A stretch of 64,000 bases of DNA from Methanomicrobiales archaeon HGW-Methanomicrobiales-3 (GCA_002839605.1 PGYK01000009.1:1-64000); one strand, 5' to 3'. Numbered from the stretch's first letter, positions 36,746-45,772 are shown. Program-made: numbers and translations. Notes: generated from the sequence alone by a model not told the origin.

Positions 36746-36967
36746 GGATTCTCACACTTCGTTCCCATGGAGGAATGATAAATCTTTTGAAATGTGGCGG
36801 GAAAATCCAGGGTATTCGAATTGCTGCGCACCAGAAAAACCGGTGATTGTTGTATACGGAGATCACACTTCAATTATGGTTTGGGATAACCATGATGCGG
36901 AATCGGGCTTCCGGTCTTAGTTTTTTCAAAAAAAACTGCATTTTTGTGCGTAAGATTTGGCTCTGGT

Positions 36968-37010
36968 GAAACGCACAAGAACTACCCGGGTTTACACCCG
37001 AATGATGAAA
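36968..37010 (+). repeat. conserved ~43-nt hairpin element, copy B
   Basis: GAAACGCACAAGAAC, the hairpin CGGGTTTACACCCG, then AA..ATGAAAA. It parallels 19899-19944; the hairpin here pairs five bases round a TTAC loop. Confidence 0.5.
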
Positions 37011-37192
37011 ATCGGATAAATATTTGCACATATCTGTCCTCGCCCGCATCCTTGCATACCTTATGGGGGCGGTACGGCCCTAGAGCGTCGTGCAATGGTC
37101 GGGCTGCGGATGCGATACTGCCCTTTATGGTCTCCATGCGGGACCCTCAAACAGGCGATTTCCCGGGACATTTTCATGAAAACCGAATTGAG

Positions 37193-37226
37193 GCCGCCAC
37201 ACAGGAAGCCCCGCGGGGGTGGCGGC
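37193..37226 (+). repeat. dispersed GC palindrome, covarying copy
   Basis: Outer stem GCCGCCAC/GTGGCGGC, where the other copies have GCCGCCGC/GCGGCGGC. A G-C pair has become A-T on both sides. Flanks AATTGAG and AGGCATCGCAATT match the family and add an outer AATTG/CAATT pairing. The inner tetraloop hairpin is changed. Confidence 0.65.
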
Positions 37227-37427
37227 AGGCATCGCAATTAACTCATAAAAGTTCTCTAAAAAACTTGGCGATTGTGATTTTCATGCACGTTTCTATTGAG
37301 CAAAAAAACCGCAATATTTATACTGGAAAATTGTTTAATGAACAGAAACCGGGAGGATAATTATCCACGCATACTTCCCCAAGTGAGGGAAACGAGGTAA
37401 AACCGGTCCTTTTAACCCCATTTTCCC

Positions 37428-38723
37428 CTACGGGTGTGGATAGCGGAGGGAGATGGGCTGATCATTCCCGCTGCTTTCAAGATTGCGGATGCAGGAACAG
37501 ATCTCCCGAAGGCTTACCGGTACATAACCGAGGACTTCCGCGCTCACGTTGATGTGACGATTGGCGGGATTTACGAACGGGTATCTTCGGAGATCGTTAT
37601 TGTGGTGGTGCCCATGAAGTATCCAGCCGTCAAATCCCGATGGTGCATCTGCCGGGTCATGAACGAGAAGGAACCGGAACCCATCATGCTCGATCACCAT
37701 CGATCTTCCGCCCGCCATGGTATCGTCATCGTGGTTTCCGGAAATGAAGGTGATATCTCCCTTGAGTTGTTCGAGGTAGTGACTGGCAGGGGGCGCTCCT
37801 TTTCCGTATCGTAAATCACCAATAAAAAATACCCGTGAACCGGGACCCACCGCAAGATTCCAGTTCCGGATGAGGACAGCGTCCATCTCTCCCACATCAG
37901 AACCGGAAAACGGGCGCGAGCAGTACCGGATAATATTGGCATGGCCGAGATGCAGGTCAGAGATAACAAAAGTATCGTTCTCGTTCTGCGGTAATGGAAT
38001 ACTGTGTTCAAACCCGGATTCCGTTCGATGGGCCCGGAGCGTGGTCTGCCACGACTCCCCGTAATGGTCGTGACCCTGGAATAACCACTCCTTTTTAAAA
38101 AAATCATACTCGGCAAGGATCTCTTCGTTTTTCATGATGGTGAGGCGGAGACCGGTTTCATCAAGGAGCGGCGGAGAAAAGTCTGTTCTCTTGTGGGACA
38201 TTTTCAAAAACCAGCGGTGCAGCCCATTACGCCATCGGGTGTACCGGCTGGCATGCGGGGCAGTGTTTCCTGAAAGATGGTGAAATACGGTATCCGCAAT
38301 TACCGGATTGAGATAATTCGCAACCGTAACATGGAACCATTTCTTATCAGGATATGGATCCCAGGCGTTCAGGCTCGAACAGATGGGAAGGAGTGCTTCT
38401 GCAATCTCCCGGGTGAGCAAAAGTAATTTATCTGAAGGCCTGACCGCAATTGCGATAACGCTGCCGTGCATTCCCTCACGTTTTTCCCAGCCGTCGAGCA
38501 TGAATGATACTGGATGGTATCGTGCAGCAATCGTACCGGTAATATTGAGCAGTTGCTCCTCGGAAGTATCCGGATTCAGGATAAGCGGGCCAAAAATGGT
38601 GACATGGGGGTGCTGCTCGATGTGTTCATGAAGATGGAATCGGGCAGCAATGGATGCGATCTGCTGCTTGATACGCCATTTTGTCCGCCCGAGCCGGAGT
38701 TCGATCAGGTAGGTGGTATCCAT
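37428..38723 (-). CDS. fused 2H phosphoesterase and calcineurin-like phosphoesterase
   Basis: 431 residues with two enzyme domains. Residues 1 to ~210 have two HxT motifs (H40-V-T42 in HPHVTIFGP and H131-V-T133 in WFHVTVANYL), as in 2'-5' RNA ligase/LigT-type 2H phosphoesterases. Residues ~250-415 have SDLHLGH (D256, H258), GDLRYG (D303), GNHD (N330-D332) and HGHHH (370-374), the dinuclear-metal site of calcineurin-like phosphoesterases. Both domains act on phosphate esters; 2H enzymes open cyclic 2',3'-phosphates and calcineurin-like ones can remove the product, so RNA-end or cyclic-nucleotide processing is plausible. The gene is alone on the minus strand. Confidence 0.87.
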   Translation of the reverse strand: MDTTYLIELRLGRTKWRIKQQIASIAARFHLHEHIEQHPHVTIFGPLILNPDTSEEQLLNITGTIAARYHPVSFMLDGWEKREGMHGSVIAIAVRPSDKLLLLTREIAEALLPICSSLNAWDPYPDKKWFHVTVANYLNPVIADTVFHHLSGNTAPHASRYTRWRNGLHRWFLKMSHKRTDFSPPLLDETGLRLTIMKNEEILAEYDFFKKEWLFQGHDHYGESWQTTLRAHRTESGFEHSIPLPQNENDTFVISDLHLGHANIIRYCSRPFSGSDVGEMDAVLIRNWNLAVGPGSRVFFIGDLRYGKGAPPASHYLEQLKGDITFISGNHDDDTMAGGRSMVIEHDGFRFLLVHDPADAPSGFDGWILHGHHHNNDLRRYPFVNPANRHINVSAEVLGYVPVSLREICSCIRNLESSGNDQPISLRYPHP

Positions 38724-38844
38724 GGTATCCGCGACTGTTGGATCAGGGTATGGACCATCCTTATGGATAATCTCTTGTTATTTTTGGTGTGATGCAGAAA
38801 AATTTATTATTTTTCACAGTAATGAGAGAACCGGAGTTTGCCGT

Positions 38845-39084
38845 ATGGCATGCATCTGTTATACGATGAGTACCGGTCACCAGTCTCACCCCATAACCTG
38901 GGTTACGCTTGGCACCTATCCCCGGACCGAGGCAGGATTCCACCAGGCACTCCGTCATGAGGTCCGGATCCTTGATTCAGATTATGCCGCACGGATCATC
39001 AGGGCCCGTGACGATGATTGCCGGAAAGTCTGGCTGGTCCAGCAGTGCAGCCCGTGGAGATGCTGCCGGAAGGATGATACCTGA
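38845..39084 (+). CDS. small protein of unknown function
   Basis: 79 residues from the ATG at 38845, with GGAG about eight bases before it. The product starts MACICYTMSTG and ends in a basic, cysteine-rich SPWRCCRKDDT. No family recognised. The central part (VTLGTYPRTEAGFHQALRHEVRILDSD) looks like a folded helical segment. Short, single, moderate support. Confidence 0.42.
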   Translation: MACICYTMSTGHQSHPITWVTLGTYPRTEAGFHQALRHEVRILDSDYAARIIRARDDDCRKVWLVQQCSPWRCCRKDDT

Positions 39085-39230
39085 TACCGGTTTGATCCAG
39101 TGCCCCTCCCGGAAAAACTACCAGATTGTGCCAATTTACCGGACTATCTGGAGAAAAAACCGGGATTTGAAAAAAAGGGAGAAAGACCGGAACGGAATAA
39201 AAACCCACAGTTTTGGTGCACAGCACCGGA

Positions 39231-39419
39231 TTATCGCACTTTCCCGTTGGGTTCCTTATTGCCTTTTGCAAGGTCGACCAGCATAACCAGTCCCACAAGG
39301 ATCGTAGCAACGCCCCCGATGCTGACAACAATGCCAATCCATGCTGCGGTGGTTGCTGCAAAATATACCCCTATTGCGATAAGCAGCGCACCTATCAGGA
39401 TTGCAATGATCGGGCCCAT
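39231..39419 (-). CDS. small two-helix membrane protein
   Basis: 62 residues: MGPIIAILIGALLIAIGVYF, then a short turn and AAWIGIVVSIGGVATILVGLVML, then a charged tail. It resembles small glycine-rich membrane proteins of methanogens. No function known. Confidence 0.6.
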   Translation of the reverse strand: MGPIIAILIGALLIAIGVYFAATTAAWIGIVVSIGGVATILVGLVMLVDLAKGNKEPNGKVR

Positions 39420-39557
39420 AACCGGTTCTGCGATAAAAAATTCCCCCCTAACCCTCAGAATTGGGTAATGTATAATTCCTATTTACGCCGATGAAGTATT
39501 AAAAATATGGTGTAACCTAAATGCTCAATAGGGGTTGGCAACAAGGTACTATACGGC

Positions 39558-40256
39558 ATGACAAAACCGGTCAACACCATCCTTTTTGATATGGACAATA
39601 CCCTTTTTGATTTTGCTGCCGCACAGCTGGCAGCCTGCAATGCCGTGGCAGCGTATCTCGGGCGCAATGACGGTGCATTGCTCTTTGACGATTTTTTTAA
39701 GAGCGGGCAGCGGGGCTATGAATCGATTGAGAATATCCGCGATTACCTGAAATCCCGCTCCATTTTGGAGGGGGATGCATTCCGGCCGGCCTGCAGGATT
39801 TACGAACAGGTGAAACTGGAGCATGTCGTCCCGTACGAGAGTGTCCCCGAGACACTCACGAGCCTCCGAAATGACGGGTACACTATGGCTGTGATAACCG
39901 ACGCACATTCTTTGGATGCGACACGCCGCCTTGAACGGGCCGGTCTGATGCCGTTCTTTGACGGTATGGTGACTTTTGATATGGTTATGGTCAAGAAACC
40001 GGCCCCGGAGCCGTTCCTTGCCGCGCTCGATATGATGAAATCAGAAGCGGAGACTTCACTCCTTATCGGGGACAGCCCGCCGCGCGATCTTTACCCGGCC
40101 CGGCAACTCGGGATTCGTACGGTGTATGCAAAATATGGTGACCAGTACTCCGATTCCCGGACCTCCGTTGATGCGGACTTCACCATTGCCCGCATGGCCG
40201 AACTGCTGCAGGTTATCGGGTCGCTGAAAGAGGACCGTCGGAGAGTGAACTCATGA
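39558..40256 (+). CDS. HAD-superfamily hydrolase
   Basis: 232 residues. Motif I ILFDMDNTLFDF gives the nucleophile D11 and acid D13; motif II is AVITDAHS; motif III lies in MVKKPAPEPF with a following LLIGDSPPRDLYPAR. An alpha-helical cap lies near 20-90. Phosphatase of the Gph/YjjG-type; the substrate cannot be read from sequence. It overlaps the GNAT gene by four bases (ATGA). Confidence 0.92.
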   Translation: MTKPVNTILFDMDNTLFDFAAAQLAACNAVAAYLGRNDGALLFDDFFKSGQRGYESIENIRDYLKSRSILEGDAFRPACRIYEQVKLEHVVPYESVPETLTSLRNDGYTMAVITDAHSLDATRRLERAGLMPFFDGMVTFDMVMVKKPAPEPFLAALDMMKSEAETSLLIGDSPPRDLYPARQLGIRTVYAKYGDQYSDSRTSVDADFTIARMAELLQVIGSLKEDRRRVNS

Positions 40257-40705
40257 CCGGCACGCTCTCGTTCCATACAATCAATGGTGACAAACAGGCA
40301 TTTCTCCCCCTGATCTATGAAGCAGATCCCGACCCTGCGATGGTAGGGCGGTACCTGGATCGGGGGACCCTTTTCGTTGCGTACTGCGGCAATGAACCGG
40401 CCTGCGCTGCGGTTGTCGTGCACATATCACCGGAAGAGTGCGAGCTCAAAGCCCTCGCAACGGAAGAGAGGTTCCGGCGCCGGGGCATCGCATCGGCAAT
40501 GATCCGGCACCTTGCCGAAACGTTCCAGGGCAGGTACGCCTCCATCCTTGTCGGCACTGCCGAACCCGGGGTCCCTTTCTATGAAAAATCCGGGTTTGTC
40601 CGGTTCCGTACCCTGAAGGGTTTCTTTGTTGAGAATTATCCCGAGCCGGTCTATGACGGGGGTTTCCTTTGCAGGGACATGATCTGCCTGCGAAAAACAC
40701 TCTGA
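40253..40705 (+). CDS. GNAT-family acetyltransferase
   Basis: 150 residues. The acetyl-CoA loop reads RFRRRGIASAMIRHL, and a C-terminal PFYEKSGFVRF closes the fold. It is coupled to the HAD gene by ATGA overlap, so the two likely serve one small-molecule or protein modification step. Target unknown. Confidence 0.9.
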   Translation: MTGTLSFHTINGDKQAFLPLIYEADPDPAMVGRYLDRGTLFVAYCGNEPACAAVVVHISPEECELKALATEERFRRRGIASAMIRHLAETFQGRYASILVGTAEPGVPFYEKSGFVRFRTLKGFFVENYPEPVYDGGFLCRDMICLRKTL

Positions 40706-40865
40706 CCGGTTTTTAGCAGCGGTCCGCCCGGCATAATCAGCCACATTATGGATCGGCCGCCCCGGGCCAGCCTCATCAGATGGTATCCGTGCGCGTTGGT
40801 CACTGGAATCAATAATTTGGATCATTTTTAGGAAAATAATCATCATTTTCGCTGGTTCTACCACA

Positions 40866-40880
40866 ATAGTTTTAAAAACG
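40866..40880 (+). promoter_or_regulatory. probable TATA element for pdaD
   Basis: TAGTTTTAAAAAC centred near 40874, about 28 bp before the ATG at 40902. In archaea transcription starts ~25 bp after TATA, so the message would be nearly leaderless. Confidence 0.4.
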
Positions 40881-40901
40881 GGGTTAAAAACACAAGTCCA
40901 T

Positions 40902-41444
40902 ATGTATGTTCCGACCAAGATATTTTTCACCAAGGGCGTTGGTGTTCATAAAGACCGGTTGGCATCGTTTGAGCTGGCGCTTCGAAAAGCCGGCATAGAA
41001 AAATGCAATCTTGTGTATGTGTCCAGTATATTTCCGCCTAACTGCAAGCATGTGTCACGTAAGGATGGGCTCAAATGTCTCCAGCCAGGGGGAATTACCT
41101 ACTGTGTCATGGCTCGTAATGATACCAATGAACCCAACCGGCTGGTCTCATCCGCAATCGGGCTGGCACTCCCCAGCGATTCAGAAGATTACGGGTACCT
41201 CTCCGAACACCATGCGTATGGTGAGACCGAGAAACGGACTGGCGAATATGCAGAAGATCTTGCCGCAACCATGCTCGCCACAACGCTTGGTATAAAGTTC
41301 GATGTCAATGCTGCCTGGCAGGAGCGCGAACAGATCTACAAGACCAGCGGCAAGATCATCAAGACCAAGAATGTCTGCCAGTCGGCTGAGGGCGACAAGA
41401 ATGGCTTGTGGACAACAACCCTTGCAGCGGCTGTTTTTATCTGA
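40902..41444 (+). CDS. pdaD: pyruvoyl-dependent arginine decarboxylase
   Basis: 180 residues. The start [16 protein letters not shown], the processing site [11 protein letters not shown] (Ser41-Ser42) and [28 protein letters not shown] are the PvlArgDC family pattern. The chain cuts itself before the second serine to make the pyruvoyl group. It converts arginine to agmatine, first step to polyamines in methanogens. It has its own TATA-type element. Confidence 0.94.
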   Translation: MYVPTKIFFTKGVGVHKDRLASFELALRKAGIEKCNLVYVSSIFPPNCKHVSRKDGLKCLQPGGITYCVMARNDTNEPNRLVSSAIGLALPSDSEDYGYLSEHHAYGETEKRTGEYAEDLAATMLATTLGIKFDVNAAWQEREQIYKTSGKIIKTKNVCQSAEGDKNGLWTTTLAAAVFI

Positions 41445-41518
41445 TTTTCCTTTTTTACTCTAAGTTGTTATCGGAGTGGAAGATATCCGATAAATTCTGG
41501 ACCCGGGAGTGTTACCTG

Positions 41519-41610
41519 AGCCGCCGCTAGGGCACCCTGCTGGTAAGCGGCCAGGTCCGGCGCAGGAGTGGTTATGGGGTGTTAAGCCCCCCTTGGTTTG
41601 CGTATCCGGA
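41519..41610 (+). repeat. degenerate palindrome with second hairpin
   Basis: GAGCCGCCGC and AAGCGGC recall the outer stem; the later ATGGGGTGTTAAGCCCC mirrors the second hairpin found after the copies at 18703 and 20038. Confidence 0.35.
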
Positions 41611-41718
41611 TCCGGGAGAATTCACCCAAATCCGCGAAGAGCCATTTTTCGTGCTCTGTTGAAATCCTTTGAAGTAATGATGGGGGCAAACTGCCCTCTT
41701 ACCCCCTTTAGGATGCTT

Positions 41719-41749
41719 GCCGCCGCCCCGAAGGGCGCCCCGCGGCGGC
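41719..41749 (-). repeat. dispersed GC palindrome, copy 6 (TTCG loop)
   Basis: On the minus strand it reads GCCGCCGC...GCGGCGGC with inner CGCCC-TTCG-GGGCG, identical to copy 1. Left flank AAATTGAG. A second hairpin, GGGCAGTTTGCCC, follows it on the minus strand. Confidence 0.7.
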
Positions 41750-41919
41750 CTCAATTTCTGTTTTGTGAAAACAATTTTTGTCGGAGTGTCCCATACACGT
41801 AATATTGAGGCATCGCATGCGCCCCCGCCCCCTTGGGGGCAGGGCTGGCGCAAGGGGGGAACAATGATCCGGAAGGAGGATTTCAACAGTGCCATTTTTC
41901 ATAAATACATCGGGATATT

Positions 41920-42696
41920 TTATTCAGATCCCCTCTGCTTTCTCTCTAAAGCCAGTGCGACAATCTTCTCCGCAAGCGCTCTCACCGCTACCCGCGCCGG
42001 GCTTTCTTTTTGGATACGTGATACCGGCAGAGCGTTCAGGTCTGCCTCTTCAACCGCCGGGTCATCAGGAATGATCGCGATGGGTTCCTCGTTCCCGAAA
42101 TCAATGGGCGCGGTACCTCCTTTGTACTGGTTGAAGACCACCCTGATCTTCTCGTTCGGAAGCCCGAGCTGGGTTGCGATCTCACGAATCCTTGCAATCG
42201 TGCGGAGTCCCCGGGCACCGGGATCGCTCACAACCAGGAGGAGGTCCGGTGTGCCAATGGTACCCCGGGCGATATGCTCCATCCCCGCTTCGGTATCAAT
42301 GACAATGAAATGATAATCCCGTTCGAGATCCTTCATGCATTCCGAGAGCAGGTCATTGGCAAAGCAGTAACACCCTCTCCCTTCAGGCCGACCCATGGCA
42401 ACGAGATCGAATCCTTCCGATTCCACAAGAGACTGCCGGAAACGGAGCCGGACATAATCGTGCCTGCTCATCCCCGGAGGGATAGTGCGCCCGAATGCTT
42501 CTTCGCGCATACTGCCCAGCGTCTCCTGAACCGAAACTCCCAGCGCTTCGTGGAGGTTCGCATTCGGATCGGCATCGACAGCGAGCACGGGTTTTTCGTT
42601 CAGGTCAATAAAGGCACGGACGAGCAGGGAGCTGGTCGTGGTCTTACCGGTCCCGCCTTTTCCGGATAGCGCGATGGTGAAAGGTCTCTTTGGCAT
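41920..42696 (-). CDS. cooC: CooC-type ATPase for nickel/CODH-ACS maturation
   Basis: 258 residues. Deviant Walker A SGKGGTGKTTTS (11-22), the CxC metal motif GCYCFAND (C109, C111) and FIVIDTEAGMEH identify a CooC/AcsF-type MinD-like ATPase. It helps insert nickel into CO dehydrogenase or acetyl-CoA synthase. It is the last gene of the acs operon, 28 bp after the methionine-synthase-like gene. With only acetyl-CoA synthase in this operon, its target here may be the A-cluster. Confidence 0.9.
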   Translation of the reverse strand: MPKRPFTIALSGKGGTGKTTTSSLLVRAFIDLNEKPVLAVDADPNANLHEALGVSVQETLGSMREEAFGRTIPPGMSRHDYVRLRFRQSLVESEGFDLVAMGRPEGRGCYCFANDLLSECMKDLERDYHFIVIDTEAGMEHIARGTIGTPDLLLVVSDPGARGLRTIARIREIATQLGLPNEKIRVVFNQYKGGTAPIDFGNEEPIAIIPDDPAVEEADLNALPVSRIQKESPARVAVRALAEKIVALALERKQRGSE

Positions 42697-42724
42697 GGTG
42701 TCATCTCCCGACTATCTCGCCCAC

Positions 42725-43768
42725 TTACAGGTGCTTTTTCCGGATACGTCGGGAAATTTCTGCAGCAGCATCCATGATCGCAACCGAACCGTCCCGGTCG
42801 GCAAACCGGATCCCGCAGCTGGGAGTGATGAGCGACTGGGCATCAAAGAGTTTTTCGGGCATCCGGGTGCATAGCTGCGTCCGGATAGCGAGATATTTCC
42901 CGTACAGGGAATCGACCGTCTCTGTTGCAAAGATCTTCTGCTCTGCCGGCACAATTCCCCACGCGATGACGCCGCCGCGCTCCATGTAGGAGGCGATTGT
43001 ATCAGCATAGAGCAGGAACTCTGTCGCGGTTGCATACGCGTCAAGGGAGATGACCGCAGGGTCAAGGCTGACAACGAATTCCCAGTCCGTGTTGGAACAG
43101 CAATGAACTCCCAAACCCCCGGTGACCATGGATGCGATGTCCGCCCAGCCTGACCGGATCGTCTCCTTGTCAAGAGGAACAACCGAGGATCCCAAAGAAG
43201 CAAGGTAAGGCTCATTGAGGACAACGAGCGTCTCGCCAACACCCGTATTCTTCCGCATCTCCTCCTCGCACCACCGGGCCTTGAGTGCAATCATCTTGGA
43301 GAGGACATCGGCAAGCTGCGTATCGTAATAGATGGGGCGCTTGTCTGCATCTACAACCTGCATACCAAAAGTGACCGGCCCGGTAACCTGGCACTTGAGC
43401 ACCTGCGCCGAGGGGATCTTCCGGCCCATCATCTCGATGAATGCCGACGCATACTCCTCATGAAGGCCATAGGATGAGAAATCACCTTCAACAAAATCCA
43501 TGTACACTTTTTCCATTGCGGCGGTCTGGTCCCGGGTACTGTCGAAGAGGAGTCGGTCTTCCCGGATCACTCTTCCCGGGAGCTGCTCGGAGTCATTGAA
43601 GACGATGCCTTCAAGCAGTGCCCGGTTCGGGAGGGTCGGAATGTACGGAAATTCCGGAAAAATTGCCAGAACATCGTCGCAGGCCTGCACGGGATCCGTG
43701 TGGGGGAGACCTCCGATTCCGGTTGCAAGTGAATGGGGCGGGGGGATCATCTTTGCCATTACGATCAC
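42725..43768 (-). CDS. core methionine-synthase-like methyltransferase (MetE/UROD-like barrel)
   Basis: 347 residues from 43768; M4 or M7 are possible starts. ATGIGGLPHTDP opens it, then LKCQVTGPVTFGMQV, VVLNEPYLASLGSS, VHCCSNTDW and LITPSCGIRF. The likely zinc ligands are H222, C224 and C318, matching MetE's HxC...C set. It lacks the N-terminal folate-binding half of MetE. Core methionine synthases of types MesB/MesC are predicted to take methyl groups from the corrinoid Fe-S protein in organisms with the Wood-Ljungdahl pathway; placement between RACo and cooC fits this. The MesB/MesC assignment itself is inference. ATGA overlap with the RACo gene. Confidence 0.82.
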   Translation of the reverse strand: MIVMAKMIPPPHSLATGIGGLPHTDPVQACDDVLAIFPEFPYIPTLPNRALLEGIVFNDSEQLPGRVIREDRLLFDSTRDQTAAMEKVYMDFVEGDFSSYGLHEEYASAFIEMMGRKIPSAQVLKCQVTGPVTFGMQVVDADKRPIYYDTQLADVLSKMIALKARWCEEEMRKNTGVGETLVVLNEPYLASLGSSVVPLDKETIRSGWADIASMVTGGLGVHCCSNTDWEFVVSLDPAVISLDAYATATEFLLYADTIASYMERGGVIAWGIVPAEQKIFATETVDSLYGKYLAIRTQLCTRMPEKLFDAQSLITPSCGIRFADRDGSVAIMDAAAEISRRIRKKHL

Positions 43769-45666
43769 CCCTTCCTGAGCCGGCAGGTCTCAAGCATCTT
43801 CTGGACCTCGGGAAAGAGGGTGAGATCCGTGTGCGGCAGGAACGAACTTGACGTATACTCGTCCATGAAAGCGTTCTCGGCATTGAGTTCGATGTAGCCG
43901 ATCTTATGGGCAATCTCGTCAAGCTGCTTTCGAACCCTCCGGTTGACCAGGGCAATATTTGCTCCCACAACGGCCCCGTTGCCGAGGTTATGGATCTGGT
44001 TGATCTCAATTTCCGGAATGAGACCGATGGTTGTTGCATTCTTCTTGTCAAGGTAGTTGCCAAACGCACCGGCAAAATAGATGGTCGAGATCTCGTGGCG
44101 CGAGATCCCTGCCTCCTTCATGAGCGTGACGCAGGCAGCATGGATGGATGCTTTACTCATGATAAGGTTCTTGATATCATTCTCCGTGATGACAATGTCT
44201 TTGTTAATATCGGTCTCCTTTGCCCAGGCAATAACAAATTCCGGGAAATGGTTGATCTTCCGGATCCGCGGATTATCGATTTCGGTGTTGATACGACCAG
44301 TCCGGTCGATTACGCACGTCTCGAGAAGCTCGGCCAGAAGGTCGATGAGGCCCGAACCGCAGATGCCCCGGGGTTTAATATTATTTATCGTGGTAAATTT
44401 CGGGTTGAGCGTCCCGGCGTCGATTGTTATCTTCTCGATCGCCCCGGGGTTTGCCCGCATCCCGAAGAGCACCTCGCCGCCCTCAAGTGCCGGACCGGCT
44501 GCGCCGGCACACGAGAACATCCATTCTTTGTTTCCGAGCACAACTTCAAAGTTGGTCCCGATATCGATCAAAAGCGAGATCTCATCGCGTTCAGCCATAC
44601 CACAGGCAAGGATGTCGGCGATAATGTCGCCACCGATGAAGTCGCTGACTGCGGGGAATGCAAAAAGGCCCCCGTTCGGGTTGCAGGCAATACCTATCCG
44701 GCTGGCTGCAACCGAAAGGGCACGGCGCACAACCGGAACATAGGGTTCGGCTATCATGTAGGCAGGATCGATTCCAAGGAGCATGTGGGTCATGACCGTG
44801 TTTCCGGCCACCACCACTTCATAGATATCATCCCGGTCAATGCCCGCCGTGTTGCAGGCAGATGTTATTGCCGAGTTGATACTCTCGGTTGCAAGTGTCT
44901 GGAGCCGGGTCAGCCCGTTCTTTCGCGCATAATTCACCCGCGCAAGGATGTCCTCGCCACAGCTGATCTGCTTGTTGTAGTTCGAGGCAACCCCGACTAC
45001 TTTTCCGGAGACAAGATCCCAGAGATAGACAACAACCGTTGTCGAGCCAAGATCCACGGCGGCACCGTAAACCCGCCCGGACGTGTCGTTCTCCTGCAGA
45101 TCAATGCAGCGGTACCCGCCCGGGACAAGACCGATCGTTGCAGTAACTTTCCAGTCGCTGTGCCGGAGGATAGAGGGGATCTCCCGGAGCACTTCGAGAG
45201 GGACATACATCTTCTCCGCTTCCGGGCCGCCGCTCTTCTGGATGCCCCAGAGAAGTCGCGAGAGATCCGGGGAGGGATCGCCCAATGTCGGGGGGTGAAG
45301 TTCGACAAAATATTTTTTTACCGATGGGCGGAAATCAATCGGGTTGTCCTCCCCTTCAATGAGGATCTTCTGTTCCTGGATGAGGGTGCTCTCGGGAACC
45401 ATCACCTGAAGATCGCCCTGCACGAGCGTCTCGCAGGCAAGACAGGCCCCTTTTGAGAGTTCTTCTGCGGTAAAGAAGCGGCCGTATTTCTGTGCATCAA
45501 ACTCGGTCTTGCCGGACTGGATATAGACCACGCATTTGCCGCACTTGCCCTGGCCCCCGCAGACAACATTCATGTTCAGGCCGGCCCGCTGGGCAGCGTC
45601 AAGGATCGTTGTCCCGCGTACTACTTCGATCTTCCGGTAACTGGGAAGAAATGTTACGGTTCGCAT
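43765..45666 (-). CDS. acsV: RACo, ATP-dependent reductive activator of the corrinoid Fe-S protein
   Basis: 633 residues. The N terminus is a plant-type [2Fe-2S] ferredoxin domain with C36, C42, C45 and C78 (CGGQGKCGKC and CLACET). A linker follows, then an ASKHA ATPase with AAVDLGSTTVVVYL, VVAGNTVMTHMLLG, LLIDIGTNFEVVLG and YFAGAFGNYL. RACo re-reduces the inactive Co(II) corrinoid to Co(I) using ATP. It is typical of bacterial acetogens and found with AcsCD. It lies ~105 bp after the gamma-subunit gene. Confidence 0.92.
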   Translation of the reverse strand: MRTVTFLPSYRKIEVVRGTTILDAAQRAGLNMNVVCGGQGKCGKCVVYIQSGKTEFDAQKYGRFFTAEELSKGACLACETLVQGDLQVMVPESTLIQEQKILIEGEDNPIDFRPSVKKYFVELHPPTLGDPSPDLSRLLWGIQKSGGPEAEKMYVPLEVLREIPSILRHSDWKVTATIGLVPGGYRCIDLQENDTSGRVYGAAVDLGSTTVVVYLWDLVSGKVVGVASNYNKQISCGEDILARVNYARKNGLTRLQTLATESINSAITSACNTAGIDRDDIYEVVVAGNTVMTHMLLGIDPAYMIAEPYVPVVRRALSVAASRIGIACNPNGGLFAFPAVSDFIGGDIIADILACGMAERDEISLLIDIGTNFEVVLGNKEWMFSCAGAAGPALEGGEVLFGMRANPGAIEKITIDAGTLNPKFTTINNIKPRGICGSGLIDLLAELLETCVIDRTGRINTEIDNPRIRKINHFPEFVIAWAKETDINKDIVITENDIKNLIMSKASIHAACVTLMKEAGISRHEISTIYFAGAFGNYLDKKNATTIGLIPEIEINQIHNLGNGAVVGANIALVNRRVRKQLDEIAHKIGYIELNAENAFMDEYTSSSFLPHTDLTLFPEVQKMLETCRLRKG

Positions 45667-45772
45667 AGATGGAATCCCTTCTCGTTTTTACCATTGGGAA
45701 ATATGAGTGAAATATTCTCCGGTGAGGGACAATCTCCCACACCGGAATACTATCAGGATAAAACCCCGGATC

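Larger units (their letters stand above)
36746..37427. other. gene-free stretch with two repeat elements
   Basis: Contains the conserved hairpin element at 36968-37010 and the palindrome at 37193-37226. No credible gene. Confidence 0.45.
41445..41919. other. gene-free, repeat-rich stretch
   Basis: It carries a degenerate palindrome at 41519-41610 and, on the minus strand, a good copy at 41719-41749. C/G-rich sequence at 41820-41860. No gene recognised. Confidence 0.45.

Noticed and set aside
43906-45456. Long plus-strand open frame (516 residues) opposite the RACo gene
   Set aside because: Antisense shadow; the minus strand has full RACo motifs and the plus frame has no recognised domain.
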